64,000 nt of DNA, taken from contig NZ_AUFJ01000009.1 in assembly GCF_000426445.1 (NCBI RefSeq), forward strand, positions 186,001 through 250,000, in the 5' to 3' direction. This DNA comes from Brevibacterium album DSM 18261 (GTDB lineage Bacteria > Actinomycetota > Actinomycetes > Actinomycetales > Brevibacteriaceae). Under the pieces are notes generated by a model. That model saw only the letters and a program-made list of their open reading frames with translations, had not been told where the DNA came from and ran no database searches. Below, one piece after another: positions 49,272 through 58,623 of the stretch. Position numbers and translations under genes: made by a program. Position 1 is the stretch's first letter. Each line of letters begins with the position of its first letter.

Positions 49272-51236
49272 ATGTCGACCATCGTCAATCTCGTTCCCAA
49301 TCCCAGCTTCGAGCAGACCGCTCCCGGAACCCGGGGACGCTCGGACTTCGAGATGCCCTATGCGGAGGGCGGCCTCTACACGCACGTGCACAACACCGCC
49401 CGGGCCTCGACCGCCTGGTGCGCCGGCGGCCGGCAGTCGGTGTTCGTGGAGGGGACGAGCCGCAGCAGCGACACCCACATCGCTCCGGGAGGGCGGAATG
49501 AGGAGGGCGCCTTCCGTCTGGGCATGCGCCCGGGCGAGACATACACGGCACAGGTCACCGTCCACCTCGAGGAGCGGCTCCGGGGCGCGCTGCACAAGGA
49601 CGCCCTCACGATTGCGCTCGGCTGCGTCATGGGCGGGAGGACGGACTGGCGGGTCGCGGTCTCGGAACCGGCCCCCAACAGGCCCGGTACACGGCAGCTG
49701 ACACTCACCTTCACCGTGCCGGCGGAGGCCACCGTCGCCTGGATCCGTCTGGTGTGCGGCATGAGCGCAGGCGCAGGCGGAGTGCACTGGGACGACTTCA
49801 TGCTCACACAGTCGCCGGGCGCCCTCCCCTACTTCGACGGAGACACGCCGGAGGACGCCTGCTTCACCTATGGCTGGACCGGAGCGAGGCAGGTCTCCCC
49901 GTCCACGCGGACACTGAAGGACCCGGACCTGCTGCTGCGCGATCCCAGGACGCGGGAGCCGTTGGACGAGGAGCGGCTGCAGGGCGTCTGCCACCTGCTC
50001 GCGGAGGCGGGCACGGCGGAGGAGCTCGCGCTGGTGTCGGACCACATCAGGCAGCTGCCGGCGCTCACGGAAGAGACGGCGAAGACGCTCACGACGATGC
50101 TCGCGGAGGCACAGGAGCGCATGGAACGGACGCGCGCCCGGGTCACGGCCTCGGCCGGCCTGGAGCGCGTGCCGGAACACCAGGTGCAGAAGGCCCGCGC
50201 GCTGCTCAACGAGCGGCGGTGGCGCTCCGCCGCGGCCGCCTATGAACGAGCTGTCGCCCTCGCTCCGGAAGACGCGCAGCTGCGGTACGAGCTCGCCGAG
50301 GCCTACGACCGGGTGCGCGACGACGCCTCCAGCCTGCGAGTGTGCAGGGAGGCGGTCGCGCTCGACGACCCGCTGCCGTTCGATGCGCGCGCCGCGCTGG
50401 AGACCTACCCGCGGGCGTTCCGAGCGAGGAGGACCACGGGTCTCTTCGTGGCGGAGAGGCTCGCGGAGATCAGGCGCCGAGCGGATGCCGCACCAGGAGG
50501 AGAGGGGAGCGTGGGCGGCCCACTCCCGGTCTTCAGCTACTGGGCACAGGGCAGGTCCTCGGCGCCGCCCCTGGTGCAGCGCTGTCTCGCACGGATCGAG
50601 GAGGCCGCGGAGGGCAGTGCGCACGTGCTCAGCGATGCGGACCTCCCCTACTACGTGAGCATCCCCCGGAACATCGAGGCCGCGGTGGGGGCGAACAAGA
50701 CGTACTTCTCAGACATCCTCCGGGTCGAACTGCTGCACCGCTACGGAGGCGCCTGGCTGGACTCCACCTGCTGGCTGGGAACGGCGGCGGCGCCGTTCCT
50801 GGACCGCTGTCTTACGGCCGGTTTCACCGCCCCGAGCTACACCGGGCCGCGCATCTCGAGCTGGTTCATGGCGGCGCGGCCGGGCAACCGGATCGTCGCG
50901 CTCCTCCGCTCCGCGCTGCACCTGTGGTGGGAAGAGCACCCGTACCTGCCCCACTACTACCATCTGCATCACGTGTTCGAGATGCTCTACCGGCTCGACG
51001 AGGAATTCCGGCAGGAGTGGGATGCCGCGTACGCCCCTTCGTCACAGGCCGCGCACGCGTTCCACGCACGGCTGCTGGAACCGCGCAGCGGTGTGGACGT
51101 AGAGGCGATCCTCCGCCGCTCTCCCGTGCAGAAGCTGCGCTACAAGTACGACCCCGCGGCGGTGACGCCAGACCTGCTCGTGGCGCACCTGGTGCGCGGG
51201 GATGCTGCGCTTACGCGCGTGCCACGGGCGGAGTAG
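49272..51236 (+). CDS. Three-part capsular glycosyltransferase (lectin-like, helical, Caps_synth)
   Basis: A 654-aa protein with an unusual layout. Residues 1-175 look like a carbohydrate-binding beta-sandwich: VNLVPNPSFEQTAPGTRG at the start and GVHWDDFMLTQ near 172, as in secreted CBM-like modules. Residues 220-375 are alpha-helical with a TPR-like ALLNERRWRSAAAAYERAV segment. Residues 415-650 are a GT32/Caps_synth domain: PVFSYWAQG near 420, NKTYFSDILRVELL near 475, RYGGAWLDSTCWL near 492 (the metal-binding DxD position reads Asp-Ser-Thr), and FMAARPGNRIV. Start after GGGAGGAAT, 19 bp past the TagF gene. Probably adds a sugar to the polymer; no signal peptide is seen. Confidence 0.8.
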   Translation: MSTIVNLVPNPSFEQTAPGTRGRSDFEMPYAEGGLYTHVHNTARASTAWCAGGRQSVFVEGTSRSSDTHIAPGGRNEEGAFRLGMRPGETYTAQVTVHLEERLRGALHKDALTIALGCVMGGRTDWRVAVSEPAPNRPGTRQLTLTFTVPAEATVAWIRLVCGMSAGAGGVHWDDFMLTQSPGALPYFDGDTPEDACFTYGWTGARQVSPSTRTLKDPDLLLRDPRTREPLDEERLQGVCHLLAEAGTAEELALVSDHIRQLPALTEETAKTLTTMLAEAQERMERTRARVTASAGLERVPEHQVQKARALLNERRWRSAAAAYERAVALAPEDAQLRYELAEAYDRVRDDASSLRVCREAVALDDPLPFDARAALETYPRAFRARRTTGLFVAERLAEIRRRADAAPGGEGSVGGPLPVFSYWAQGRSSAPPLVQRCLARIEEAAEGSAHVLSDADLPYYVSIPRNIEAAVGANKTYFSDILRVELLHRYGGAWLDSTCWLGTAAAPFLDRCLTAGFTAPSYTGPRISSWFMAARPGNRIVALLRSALHLWWEEHPYLPHYYHLHHVFEMLYRLDEEFRQEWDAAYAPSSQAAHAFHARLLEPRSGVDVEAILRRSPVQKLRYKYDPAAVTPDLLVAHLVRGDAALTRVPRAE

Positions 51237-51302
51237 GCCTCCGGGCGATATCGTCGCTCGCGTCCTGCGCAGCGGACCTCCCCCTGCACACGCTGCGCTG
51301 AT

Positions 51303-53045
51303 TCAGAACAGGCCCGTGATCCGCCCCTCGGCATCGACGTCGATGCGTTCGGCGGCCGGAGAGGCCGGCAGGCCCGGCATCGTCATGATGTCGCCGCAGA
51401 TCGCCACGATGAAACCGGCCCCTGCGGACAGCCGGACGTCCCGGACCGTGAGGGTGTGACCCTCGGGTGCCCCGCGCAGGGTGGGATCGGAGCTCAGCGA
51501 ATACTGGGTCTTGGCCACGCACACGGGCAGCTCGCCGTAGCCCTCCTCGGCGAATCTGCGCAGCTTCGCCGCGACGGAGGAGGGGATGTCCACCTCTCCG
51601 GCCCGGTAGATCTTCGAGGCGATCTTCTCCAGCTTCTCCTCGGGGGTGTCGCCGAGCGCATAGGAGCGCGGCGGCTCCGCGGCAGCGGCTGCACCGGTGC
51701 CCTCCTCCGCCGCCTCGCGCTCCGCGACCGCGGCGATGACGGCATCCGCGAGGTCGAGCGCCCCTTCCCCGCCGCGGGCCCAGTGCTCGGCGGGCACCGC
51801 ACGCACACCCAGGCCGTTCAGATGCTCGACCGCCGCGGCCACCTCCGCATCCGTGTCGCTGGGGAAGCGGTTGAGGCTGACCACGGGAGTGAGACCGTAC
51901 ACCTCACGCAGCACATTCAGGTGGTGTTCGAGGTTGGACATGCCCGCGAGCATCGCCTCGACGTTCTCGGCCTCGAGATCCGCCTTCTCGACCCCTCCGT
52001 GGTACTTGAGCGCACGGACGGTCGCGACGACGCAGACGGCGTCCGGCCAGATGCCGGCGGAGCGCGTCTTGATGTCGAGGAACTTCTCCGCGCCCAGATC
52101 CGCCCCGAAGCCGGCCTCGGTGACCGCCCAGTCGCCGAGCGCCATCGCGGCCTTCGTCGCGAGGACGCTGTTGCAGCCGTGTGCGATGTTCGCGAAGGGC
52201 CCGCCGTGGATGAACGCGGGAGTGTGCTCGAGGGTCTGCACCAGATTGGGGGCGAGCGCATCGCGCAGCAGCGCGGTCATCGCGCCCTCCGCCCCGATGT
52301 CGGCGACGGTGACGGGCTTCCGGTCGCGGGTGTGTGCGAGCACGATGCGCGAGAGACGGTCGCGCAGGTCCTCGATCCCCGTCGCGAGGCAGAAGATCGC
52401 CATGACCTCGCTCGCGACGACGATGTCGAAGCCGTCCTCGCGCGGGACCCCGCCGCCGAGCCCTCCGAGCCCGATCACCGTGCTCCGCAGGGCGCGGTCG
52501 TTGAGATCGACGACCCGCCTGATGTGGATGCGGCGGACGTCCACGTTGAGCTCGTTGCCGTGCTGGATGTGGTTGTCCAGCATCGTCGCGGCGAGGTTAT
52601 TGGCCAGTGCGATCGCGTTGAAGTCGCCCGTGAAGTGGAGGTTGATGTCCTCCATCGGCACCACCTGGGCATGACCGCCTCCGGCGGCTCCGCCCTTCAT
52701 GCCGAAGACGGGGCCCAGGCTGGGCTCGCGGAGCGCGAGGACCGCATTGCCCGTGGGCTCCCCGCCTGCGGCCTCACGACGGCGGTTGCGCTCGTTGAGG
52801 CCGTCGGCCAGGCCGATGCTCGTGGTCGTCTTGCCCTCACCGGCCGGCGTGGGGCTCATCGCCGTGACGAGGACCAGCTTCCCCGGCCTGCGCTCCTCCT
52901 CGATCCGCCGCAGGATGGCCAGCGGCACCTTCGCCTTGGTCCATCCGTAGGGGACGAGGTCCTCCGTGGGCACCCCCACGGACTCGGCGATCTCCGTGAT
53001 CCGCTTCAGCGACGCTGCCTGTGCGATCTCCAAGTCGATGCTCAT
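51303..53045 (-). CDS. fhs: Formate-tetrahydrofolate ligase
   Basis: A 580-aa ATP-dependent enzyme making 10-formyl-THF from formate and THF. The P-loop [18 protein letters not shown] lies near residue 65. [20 protein letters not shown] near 115, [30 protein letters not shown] and [17 protein letters not shown] are strongly conserved family motifs. The C-terminus [21 protein letters not shown] is complete. ATG start at 53045; upstream open codons are unrelated. A housekeeping one-carbon gene with no functional tie to the surrounding polymer genes. It converges with the capsular glycosyltransferase gene. Confidence 0.96.
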   Translation of the reverse strand: MSIDLEIAQAASLKRITEIAESVGVPTEDLVPYGWTKAKVPLAILRRIEEERRPGKLVLVTAMSPTPAGEGKTTTSIGLADGLNERNRRREAAGGEPTGNAVLALREPSLGPVFGMKGGAAGGGHAQVVPMEDINLHFTGDFNAIALANNLAATMLDNHIQHGNELNVDVRRIHIRRVVDLNDRALRSTVIGLGGLGGGVPREDGFDIVVASEVMAIFCLATGIEDLRDRLSRIVLAHTRDRKPVTVADIGAEGAMTALLRDALAPNLVQTLEHTPAFIHGGPFANIAHGCNSVLATKAAMALGDWAVTEAGFGADLGAEKFLDIKTRSAGIWPDAVCVVATVRALKYHGGVEKADLEAENVEAMLAGMSNLEHHLNVLREVYGLTPVVSLNRFPSDTDAEVAAAVEHLNGLGVRAVPAEHWARGGEGALDLADAVIAAVAEREAAEEGTGAAAAAEPPRSYALGDTPEEKLEKIASKIYRAGEVDIPSSVAAKLRRFAEEGYGELPVCVAKTQYSLSSDPTLRGAPEGHTLTVRDVRLSAGAGFIVAICGDIMTMPGLPASPAAERIDVDAEGRITGLF

Positions 53046-53169
53046 GGGGCCATTCTGCCTGACTCGTACGGTGTCGATCACACCGCACATGCCGAGGTCC
53101 CGTGTCACCGCGGAGGGCCGAGGCGAACACGGGGCGGCGGAGGGGGCAGCGGGCGACGATCTCGGCGGC

Positions 53170-53870
53170 TCAGCCGAGCACTGCGCGACGGAACTCCTCG
53201 ACGACCTCCGCGTTGTACTGCGCAGGGTCGAGCCGCCGCGCGCCGGTCTCACCGCGGAGGTACGCTCGCATGCCTTCGGCCAGCGCATCGACGGAGCGCT
53301 CCACGATGAGCCCGTCGCTGCCCTCCATCGCGCTCTCCGCGGAGCCGAACCGCGTGGTGAGGACGGGCAGGCCGAGTACTCGCGCCTCGAGGATCACGAT
53401 GGGCTGGCCCTCGTAGTCGCTGGACATCACGAAGCAGTCGGATTCCGCCATCACGCCGTAGGGGTTGGAGAGCACGCCGGTGAAGGTGACGGCCCGGGCG
53501 ATCCCGAGGGATCCGGCGAGCGCGGCGAGCTCCGTCCCCAGCGGTCCCCCGCCGATGATGACGAGCCGCGTGTCCTGGGCTTCCGCATGAACCTGCGCGA
53601 AGGCGCGGAGCAGACGCTCGTGGTTCTTCTCCGGGGACAGCCGACCGACCGTCACGAACACCTTCTCGCCACTGCGGACGAGATCGGCGGCGGATGCCTG
53701 GCGCTGCACCTCGGCCAGCACCGCTTCGAAGGAGAACGCCTCTCCCAGCGCCGTGACGGCTGCGCCGAGCTCGCCGCCCTGCGCCGCGCGTCCGATCGCG
53801 GCAGCGGTGTCCGCCCGCGGCCCGTCCGACAACTGGGCGTCCGCGGAGGGCACTGGGACCCCGCCCCGTT
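53170..53870 (-). pseudogene. 3' remnant of a TagF-GT4 fusion gene
   Basis: An open frame whose product matches only the C-terminal GT4 part of the TagF-GT4 fusions at 44214 and 60682: [36 protein letters not shown] and [17 protein letters not shown]. The TagF half and the first part of the GT4 domain are missing. The frame is open back to a stop at 53869-53871, immediately beside the IS110 element; the GTG at 53853 is only nominal. About 600 N-terminal residues are absent and are not found on the other side of the IS. So the 5' part was deleted, not just displaced. Confidence 0.85.
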
Positions 53871-53879
53871 ACATTCATT

Positions 53880-54100
53880 GGTAGGTCCTCACCAGAGGAT
53901 CTGGTCGCTGGCCCTGGTATGGCTGTCTTGCCCTGTCATCGATGGTCCGGGGGGATGTTGCCGCCAGGAGTCCAGGACACGCGTTGACTGCTGATAGGGA
54001 CGCGGCCCAGCCTCGGTTGAGGTCTCTTCGTAACGTGGGCGCCAGTATCGGGTGTCATGACACCAGCGACCAGGGATACAACAGGACAAGGGAGCCTGTC
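53880..54100 (+). ncRNA. Candidate IS110 bridge RNA region (left end)
   Basis: The long non-coding left end upstream of the transposase is where IS110-group elements encode the bridge RNA that pairs with donor and target DNA and guides the recombinase. The sequence has several short complementary segments. An 18/19-bp inverted repeat (54045-54062 with 54097-54115, one bulged A) spans the ribosome-binding site and start codon of the transposase. RNA boundaries and guide loops could not be resolved by eye. Confidence 0.5.
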
Positions 54101-55300
54101 ATGACACCCGAATACGCCATCACGCTGGGACTCGACGTCGGGAAGTCCGCCCATCACGGGTGCGCTCTCACACCCGAGGGCCAACGGGTCTACGACCACG
54201 AACTGCCCCAAGACGAGACCGCGCTGCGCGCGGTGATCACTGATCTGCAGGAACACGGTGCGGTGCTCGTCGTCGTGGATCAGCCGAACATGATCGGTGC
54301 ACTGCCGATCGCGGTAGCCCGCGACGTCGGCGCGGATGTCGCCTACCTGCCCGGCCTGGCAATGAGGAAGGCCGCCGACCTGCACCCCGGTAGGTCGAAG
54401 ACCGACGCCCGGGATGCGTTAATCATCGCCGACACAGCCCGGACAATGCCGCACACCCTCCGTGCTGTCGACCGAGATTCCGACGTGCTGTCGGCGTTGA
54501 AGGTGCTGTCCGGGTTCGACGAGGACCTGGCAAGGGAATCGACCAGAGCGATCAACCGGCTGCGGTCCCTCCTGGTCCAGATCTACCCCTCCTTGGAGCG
54601 CGTCTTCGCAGGCGTCACCCTCACTCGAGCGATCGTGTTGGAGCTGTTCATCCGCTATCACGGGCCCGCCGGGCTCAAGGCTGCCGGCAGGGCTGGTGTG
54701 AAGCGGTGGGCGCGGAACCACAGCCGCAAAGATCCCGGCCCGCTCATCGACCAAGCCTTCGCGGCACTGGCTGAGCAGACCGTCACGGTGCCCGGCGCCG
54801 ACGCAGTCGAGCTCGTCATCCCAAGAGTCGCCGCACAGATCAAGGAGCTCAAGCATCAGCGGAACATCGTCGCTGGTGAAGTCGAGAAACTGGTCGATGA
54901 CTTCCCTCTTTCCCAGGTCTTGACGTCCATGCCGGGAGTCGGAGTCAAGACCGCAGCGCAGATCCTCCTGGCCGCTGGCGACATGTCCGCGTTCCCCACC
55001 CCAGGCCACCTGGCTGCCTATGCCGGGATCGCTCCGGTGACCAGCCGGTCGGGGACCTCGATCCGGGGTGAGTTCCCCGCGAGGGCTGGGAACAAGCGGT
55101 TGAAGAACGCGTTGTTCCGGTCCGCGTGGGTCGCGTCGTGTCACGACCCGCGATCGCAGGCGTACTACGAGCGGAAACGTGGTGAGGGGAAGCGTCACAA
55201 CGCTGCGGTCATGTGCTTAGCTCGTCGCCGCCTGAACGTCATGTACGCGATGATCAAGACTGGGACTCTCTATGAGCCCCGCGTCCCCACGGTTGCTTAA
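54101..55300 (+). CDS. IS110-family DEDD recombinase/transposase
   Basis: A 399-aa IS110 recombinase. The N-terminal RuvC-like domain has Asp12 in TLGLDVGKSAHH, Asp60 in LVVVDQPNMIG, and Asp102 and Asp105 in GRSKTDARDALI, the positions of the DEDD tetrad (second residue Asp instead of Glu, as in some actinobacterial members). The C-terminal Tnp20 domain has SMPGVGVKTAAQILLAAGD and YAGIAPVTSRSGTSIRGEF, where Ser317 is the candidate catalytic serine. The frame is complete and ends in a basic segment. ATG at 54101 follows GGGAG; the open frame from 53942 lies in the non-coding end. Probably active or recently active. Confidence 0.93.
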   Translation: MTPEYAITLGLDVGKSAHHGCALTPEGQRVYDHELPQDETALRAVITDLQEHGAVLVVVDQPNMIGALPIAVARDVGADVAYLPGLAMRKAADLHPGRSKTDARDALIIADTARTMPHTLRAVDRDSDVLSALKVLSGFDEDLARESTRAINRLRSLLVQIYPSLERVFAGVTLTRAIVLELFIRYHGPAGLKAAGRAGVKRWARNHSRKDPGPLIDQAFAALAEQTVTVPGADAVELVIPRVAAQIKELKHQRNIVAGEVEKLVDDFPLSQVLTSMPGVGVKTAAQILLAAGDMSAFPTPGHLAAYAGIAPVTSRSGTSIRGEFPARAGNKRLKNALFRSAWVASCHDPRSQAYYERKRGEGKRHNAAVMCLARRRLNVMYAMIKTGTLYEPRVPTVA

Positions 55301-55321
55301 CAACAACCATAGGGACACCCC

Positions 55322-55792
55322 ACACTCCGCATGGCAGAGGATCACCCCTTCGCCATGTGCGCCTATATCCACACCGACACCATCGCGATCGAAGCGGATG
55401 TGGATTGCTATTTCTGGGTGCGCCATGCGGACGAACAATCGGCGGGCAAGCACCTCACGGGCCATATCCTGCCGGTCGAGGAGTTCTACCGCTGTTTCTA
55501 CGCCGTCTTCCGGATGATCGAGTCCAGCGCCGAGGCCCCCGTCGCGCGCCGGGAGTTCGCCCGTGCCGCCTACTGGAACAGACTGCTCACGTTCGACCTC
55601 GTGACCGAATTCCGGCGGAAGCGGGACGTGGAGGACGCGGAGCTCTCTCTCGAGACCGCACGGTCGATCGCGGAGGAGTTCGGCGCATCCGCCGCCTCTC
55701 CAGCCCTCAGCCCCAAAGCGCGCTTCATGCTCCTACTGCTGACGAACGGAGACCTCGAACTCCTCCGGGTCGGGCTCAGCGCTCTGCGGTAG
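55322..55792 (+). pseudogene. 3' remnant of a GT2-family glycosyltransferase gene
   Basis: The frame is open from 55313, at the IS right end, to 55792. The product begins with a segment like the catalytic ED region of GT2 enzymes (RMAEDHPFAMCAYIHTDT compares with RSAEDREWNWRLMLESET in the GT2 at 37092), then ADVDCYFWVRHADEQSAG and a helical C-terminus. The nucleotide-binding domain, with its DDGS and DxD motifs, is absent. The ATG at 55331 is therefore probably not a real start. The gene ran rightward and lost its 5' part at the IS junction. Confidence 0.78.
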
Positions 55793-55925
55793 CTCTGTCT
55801 AGATTCGCGCTGGCCGTCTCCATCGAGAGCCTCACAGGGCAACGGGAGAATGAAAAGCGAAAGGCATTATGATATGCTACGAAGGTGGCAACACTGAACG
55901 CAGCAGTCAACCCGGGGACCAGGAC

Positions 55926-57317
55926 ATGACGAAGCGCTACCTTATGCGGCTCGGAAAGACGCCCTTCGAGGCGATCGACGGATTCGATACGCTGGAAAGA
56001 AACTCCATCGGCGGAAACAATGGGAATCTGATATTCGGAGCAGCATCGCACAAACTCTTCTCAACGGAGGGAACAGAGGTCGAGGCCAACAGGTATGTAA
56101 TAAACCGCCATATGGCAGACCGAGTCAACGACGAGTACGACGGCTTCATCCTTCCCCTCGCCAATGCATTTCGTCCGAGCTTCGAGACTGAGATGCTGCG
56201 CACTGCAGAGTTTATCGAGAAACTCACGATTCCCTTCATCATGCTCTCAGGCGGCGTGCAGATACCCGCGTCAGGAGACACCGCAGCACTCCGCAAGATG
56301 GAGCCCACGATCAAGCGCTTCGCACGGGCAGTGCTGAACAAGTCCAGCGCCCTGTCAGTACGCGGAGAGAAATCCGCGGAATACCTTCGATCCCTGGGCT
56401 TCAGTGATGTCGAAGTGATCGGCTGCCCCTCCATGACGATGAACGGCCCAGGCCACACCGTGAGACCCTCGACGTCCATTTCCGAGGGCGCACCTATCGC
56501 CTATAATATTGAAACCTCCAACCCCTTCGGGGCAGCGCTCATCAGAGATGCCGAGGAACGGTTCAACGCTGTCTACATGCCACAGGACAGAGCGACACTT
56601 GAAATGCTCCTCTGGGGAACCTCTCCGCACCCCGGGTCCTCACCCGAATACCCCCTGAACAAACATCACCGACAGTTCGCCGACAATGTGGCTGAATATC
56701 ACCTTGACGCGTCAACCTGGATCGGCCGCATGTCAGACATGGAATTCTCATTCGGAGCGCGGATCCACGGAAACATCGCTGCGGTGCTTGCAGGGACTCC
56801 GGCGGTCGTTCTCGCACATGACCAGCGCACACTGGAGCTCGCGGAGTACCACGAGATACCACATCTCGACGCACAGAGCGACCGCATCCCCGACACAGTG
56901 GAAGAGCTTTTCGGAAATGCGGACTTCACCGCCTTCAATTCCGGGCACACCGAGCGCTTCGACAAGGTGGAGAAGTATCTTCACGAAAACGGCTTCAGCC
57001 ACATCTACGAGCGAGGGCAGGAGAAAGCCCTCGAGGAGTATTCTGAGAAGCTCCGCGAGACTGCGTTCCCGAACGCCCAGAAAAGCACATTGGCAGGGGC
57101 TTCGAAAGATGTCCAGAAGATGATGGAGATCATCCAGACAAGGCATGCAGCCACGAGCAAGTCACTGAAGAAGTCGAATCACCAGCACGAATCCATGCGG
57201 AAGAAGGTGGCCGACCTCGCACGGCGCGTGCATGGCTCGGAGCGCAGCGATCGCGCCGGGAACAGGAGCACGGATCTTTTCAAGCGGGCGCTGAGGCGGC
57301 TCTCAAGCGGGAGGTAG
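55926..57317 (+). CDS. Polysaccharide pyruvyltransferase family protein
   Basis: A 463-aa protein of the polysaccharide pyruvyltransferase family (CsaB/ExoV-like), which adds ketal pyruvate from PEP to a sugar. NSIGGNNGNLIFGAAS near residue 26, PFIMLSGGVQIPASG near 100, ALSVRGEKSAEYLRSLGF near 148, VIGCPSMTMNG near 168, FSFGARIHGNIAAVLAGTPAVVL near 280 (with the conserved R-x-H; that run is FSFGARIHGN then IAAVLAGTP) support this. The last 110 residues are charged and helical. GC content is clearly lower (about 55-58%) than neighbours, with more A-ending codons, suggesting recent acquisition. ATG at 55926 chosen; weak ribosome-binding site. Confidence 0.82.
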   Translation: MTKRYLMRLGKTPFEAIDGFDTLERNSIGGNNGNLIFGAASHKLFSTEGTEVEANRYVINRHMADRVNDEYDGFILPLANAFRPSFETEMLRTAEFIEKLTIPFIMLSGGVQIPASGDTAALRKMEPTIKRFARAVLNKSSALSVRGEKSAEYLRSLGFSDVEVIGCPSMTMNGPGHTVRPSTSISEGAPIAYNIETSNPFGAALIRDAEERFNAVYMPQDRATLEMLLWGTSPHPGSSPEYPLNKHHRQFADNVAEYHLDASTWIGRMSDMEFSFGARIHGNIAAVLAGTPAVVLAHDQRTLELAEYHEIPHLDAQSDRIPDTVEELFGNADFTAFNSGHTERFDKVEKYLHENGFSHIYERGQEKALEEYSEKLRETAFPNAQKSTLAGASKDVQKMMEIIQTRHAATSKSLKKSNHQHESMRKKVADLARRVHGSERSDRAGNRSTDLFKRALRRLSSGR

Positions 57318-57541
57318 GTGCCGCATCCACCGTCTCCGCGCCTCGCCCCCGCTTGCTGCTCATGAGGTCGAGGCGCGCCGCATCCGGTTCGCACCGACTT
57401 CCGAGCGACGACTGGGGGTGAGATGATACACGCCTATACGCCGTGTCTGCCCTCGCCGAGAGGAGCGGCGTCGGTTGCTGCCGCGCTCCCGCCGGTGCTC
57501 TGCAGAACGGTCCATTCGTGATCATTCCGGCGACCGACACC

Positions 57542-58501
57542 TCACCCTCGTGCGCGGACTGCACTCCTCACGATCTCGTCGAGTCCGTACTCGGCCTTCC
57601 AAGACAGTTCCGCCGCAATTCGGCTCACATCCGCCACGAGTTGCGGCGGATCGCCTGCCCGCCGGTCTCCCATCTCCGGCACCACGGCCTGTCCAGTGCT
57701 CTCCGCAATCGCCACGATGACCTCGTTCACGGAGGCGCCCTGCCCGGTTCCCACATTGAACACGGTCTCCGCGGGCTCCCCCATTGCCAGGTAGTCGAGG
57801 GCAGCGATGTGCGCCTCGGCCAGATCCTTCACATGAACGTAGTCGCGGATGCACGTCCCGTCCGGTGTGGGATAGTCGTCGCCGAAGACGATGGGCGCCT
57901 TCCCCGCCGCCAGCCGGTCGAGCACGATGGGGATGAGGTTCATGACCGCAGTGTCCGCGAGATCGTCCCAGCCCGCGCCGGCCACATTGAAGTACCGCAG
58001 CTTGGCCGCCCGCAGACCGGTCGCGCGGATCGCGTTGTCGATCATCCACTCTCCGATCAGCTTGGTCTGACCGTAAGGGTTGATGGGGCGGCACTCGATG
58101 TCCTCGTGGACCATCGGCACGTCCGGCATGCCGTAGACGGCTGCGGACGAGGAGAACACCAGCGCACCGACTTCCGTGCGCTGCATCGCCGCAAGCAGAT
58201 TCGCCAGCCCGCTGACGTTCTGCCGGTAGTACCAGACGGGATGCTCGACGGACTCACCCACCTGCTTCTTCGCGGCGAAATGGATGACGGAGTCCACGTC
58301 GTGACGGAGCAGGACGTCCGTGAGCGCGTCCTCGGCGTCCGCGGCGGAGAGGTCGATCCTCTCTAGAGGATGTGCGCCGATCCTCGCGAGGACCCCGTTC
58401 GAGAGGTCGTCGACGACCACCACGCCGTCGCCGCGCTCCTCGAGCAGGCGTACCACATGGGAGCCGATGTACCCGGCACCGCCGGTAACCAGAACAGTCA
58501 T
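57542..58501 (-). CDS. galE: UDP-glucose 4-epimerase (GalE)
   Basis: A 319-aa extended short-chain dehydrogenase interconverting UDP-glucose and UDP-galactose (or the N-acetyl forms). VLVTGGAGYIGSHVVRLLEE at residues 3-22 is the NAD-binding motif, VIHFAAKKQVGESVEHP near 78, SSSAAVYG near 120, and NPYGQTKLIGEWM near 142 with the catalytic YxxxK. LRYFNVAGA and CIRDYVHVKDLAEAH are GalE hallmarks. ATG after GTGAGGAAA; upstream codons to 58615 are unrelated. It likely supplies galactose-type donors to the polymer locus. It ends the minus-strand run, 122 bp after the GT2 gene. Confidence 0.93.
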   Translation of the reverse strand: MTVLVTGGAGYIGSHVVRLLEERGDGVVVVDDLSNGVLARIGAHPLERIDLSAADAEDALTDVLLRHDVDSVIHFAAKKQVGESVEHPVWYYRQNVSGLANLLAAMQRTEVGALVFSSSAAVYGMPDVPMVHEDIECRPINPYGQTKLIGEWMIDNAIRATGLRAAKLRYFNVAGAGWDDLADTAVMNLIPIVLDRLAAGKAPIVFGDDYPTPDGTCIRDYVHVKDLAEAHIAALDYLAMGEPAETVFNVGTGQGASVNEVIVAIAESTGQAVVPEMGDRRAGDPPQLVADVSRIAAELSWKAEYGLDEIVRSAVRARG

Positions 58502-58623
58502 TTTCCTCACCTCGACGGCCGGCACGGCCGCTTCTCCGATCTCGATTCGTAGGTCTGCGAGCGCCACCGCCGGGCATCGCCGACAGCTGCAGCTTGCGCG
58601 AACCGGTGTGCACACCAGATGTC

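Larger units (their letters stand above)
53880..55322 (+). mobile_element. IS110-family insertion sequence
   Basis: A transposase gene flanked by a non-coding left end of about 220 bp and a right end of about 22 bp. IS110 elements lack terminal inverted repeats and usually make no target duplications, and none was seen. Boundaries are approximate. The left edge is near 53872-53881, where homology to the truncated GT gene stops. The right edge is near 55320-55322, after CCATAGGGACACCCC, a sequence type I associate with right ends of actinobacterial IS110 elements. It separates two 5'-truncated glycosyltransferase genes. Confidence 0.85.

Noticed and set aside
53942..54100. N-terminal extension of the IS110 transposase
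   Set aside because: The 53 extra codons cover the non-coding end; the RuvC-like domain begins right after the ATG at 54101, which has a ribosome-binding site.
55331..55792. Independent small gene of 153 aa
   Set aside because: Its sequence corresponds to the C-terminal third of a GT2 enzyme and its frame is open back to the IS end, so it is a truncated remnant.
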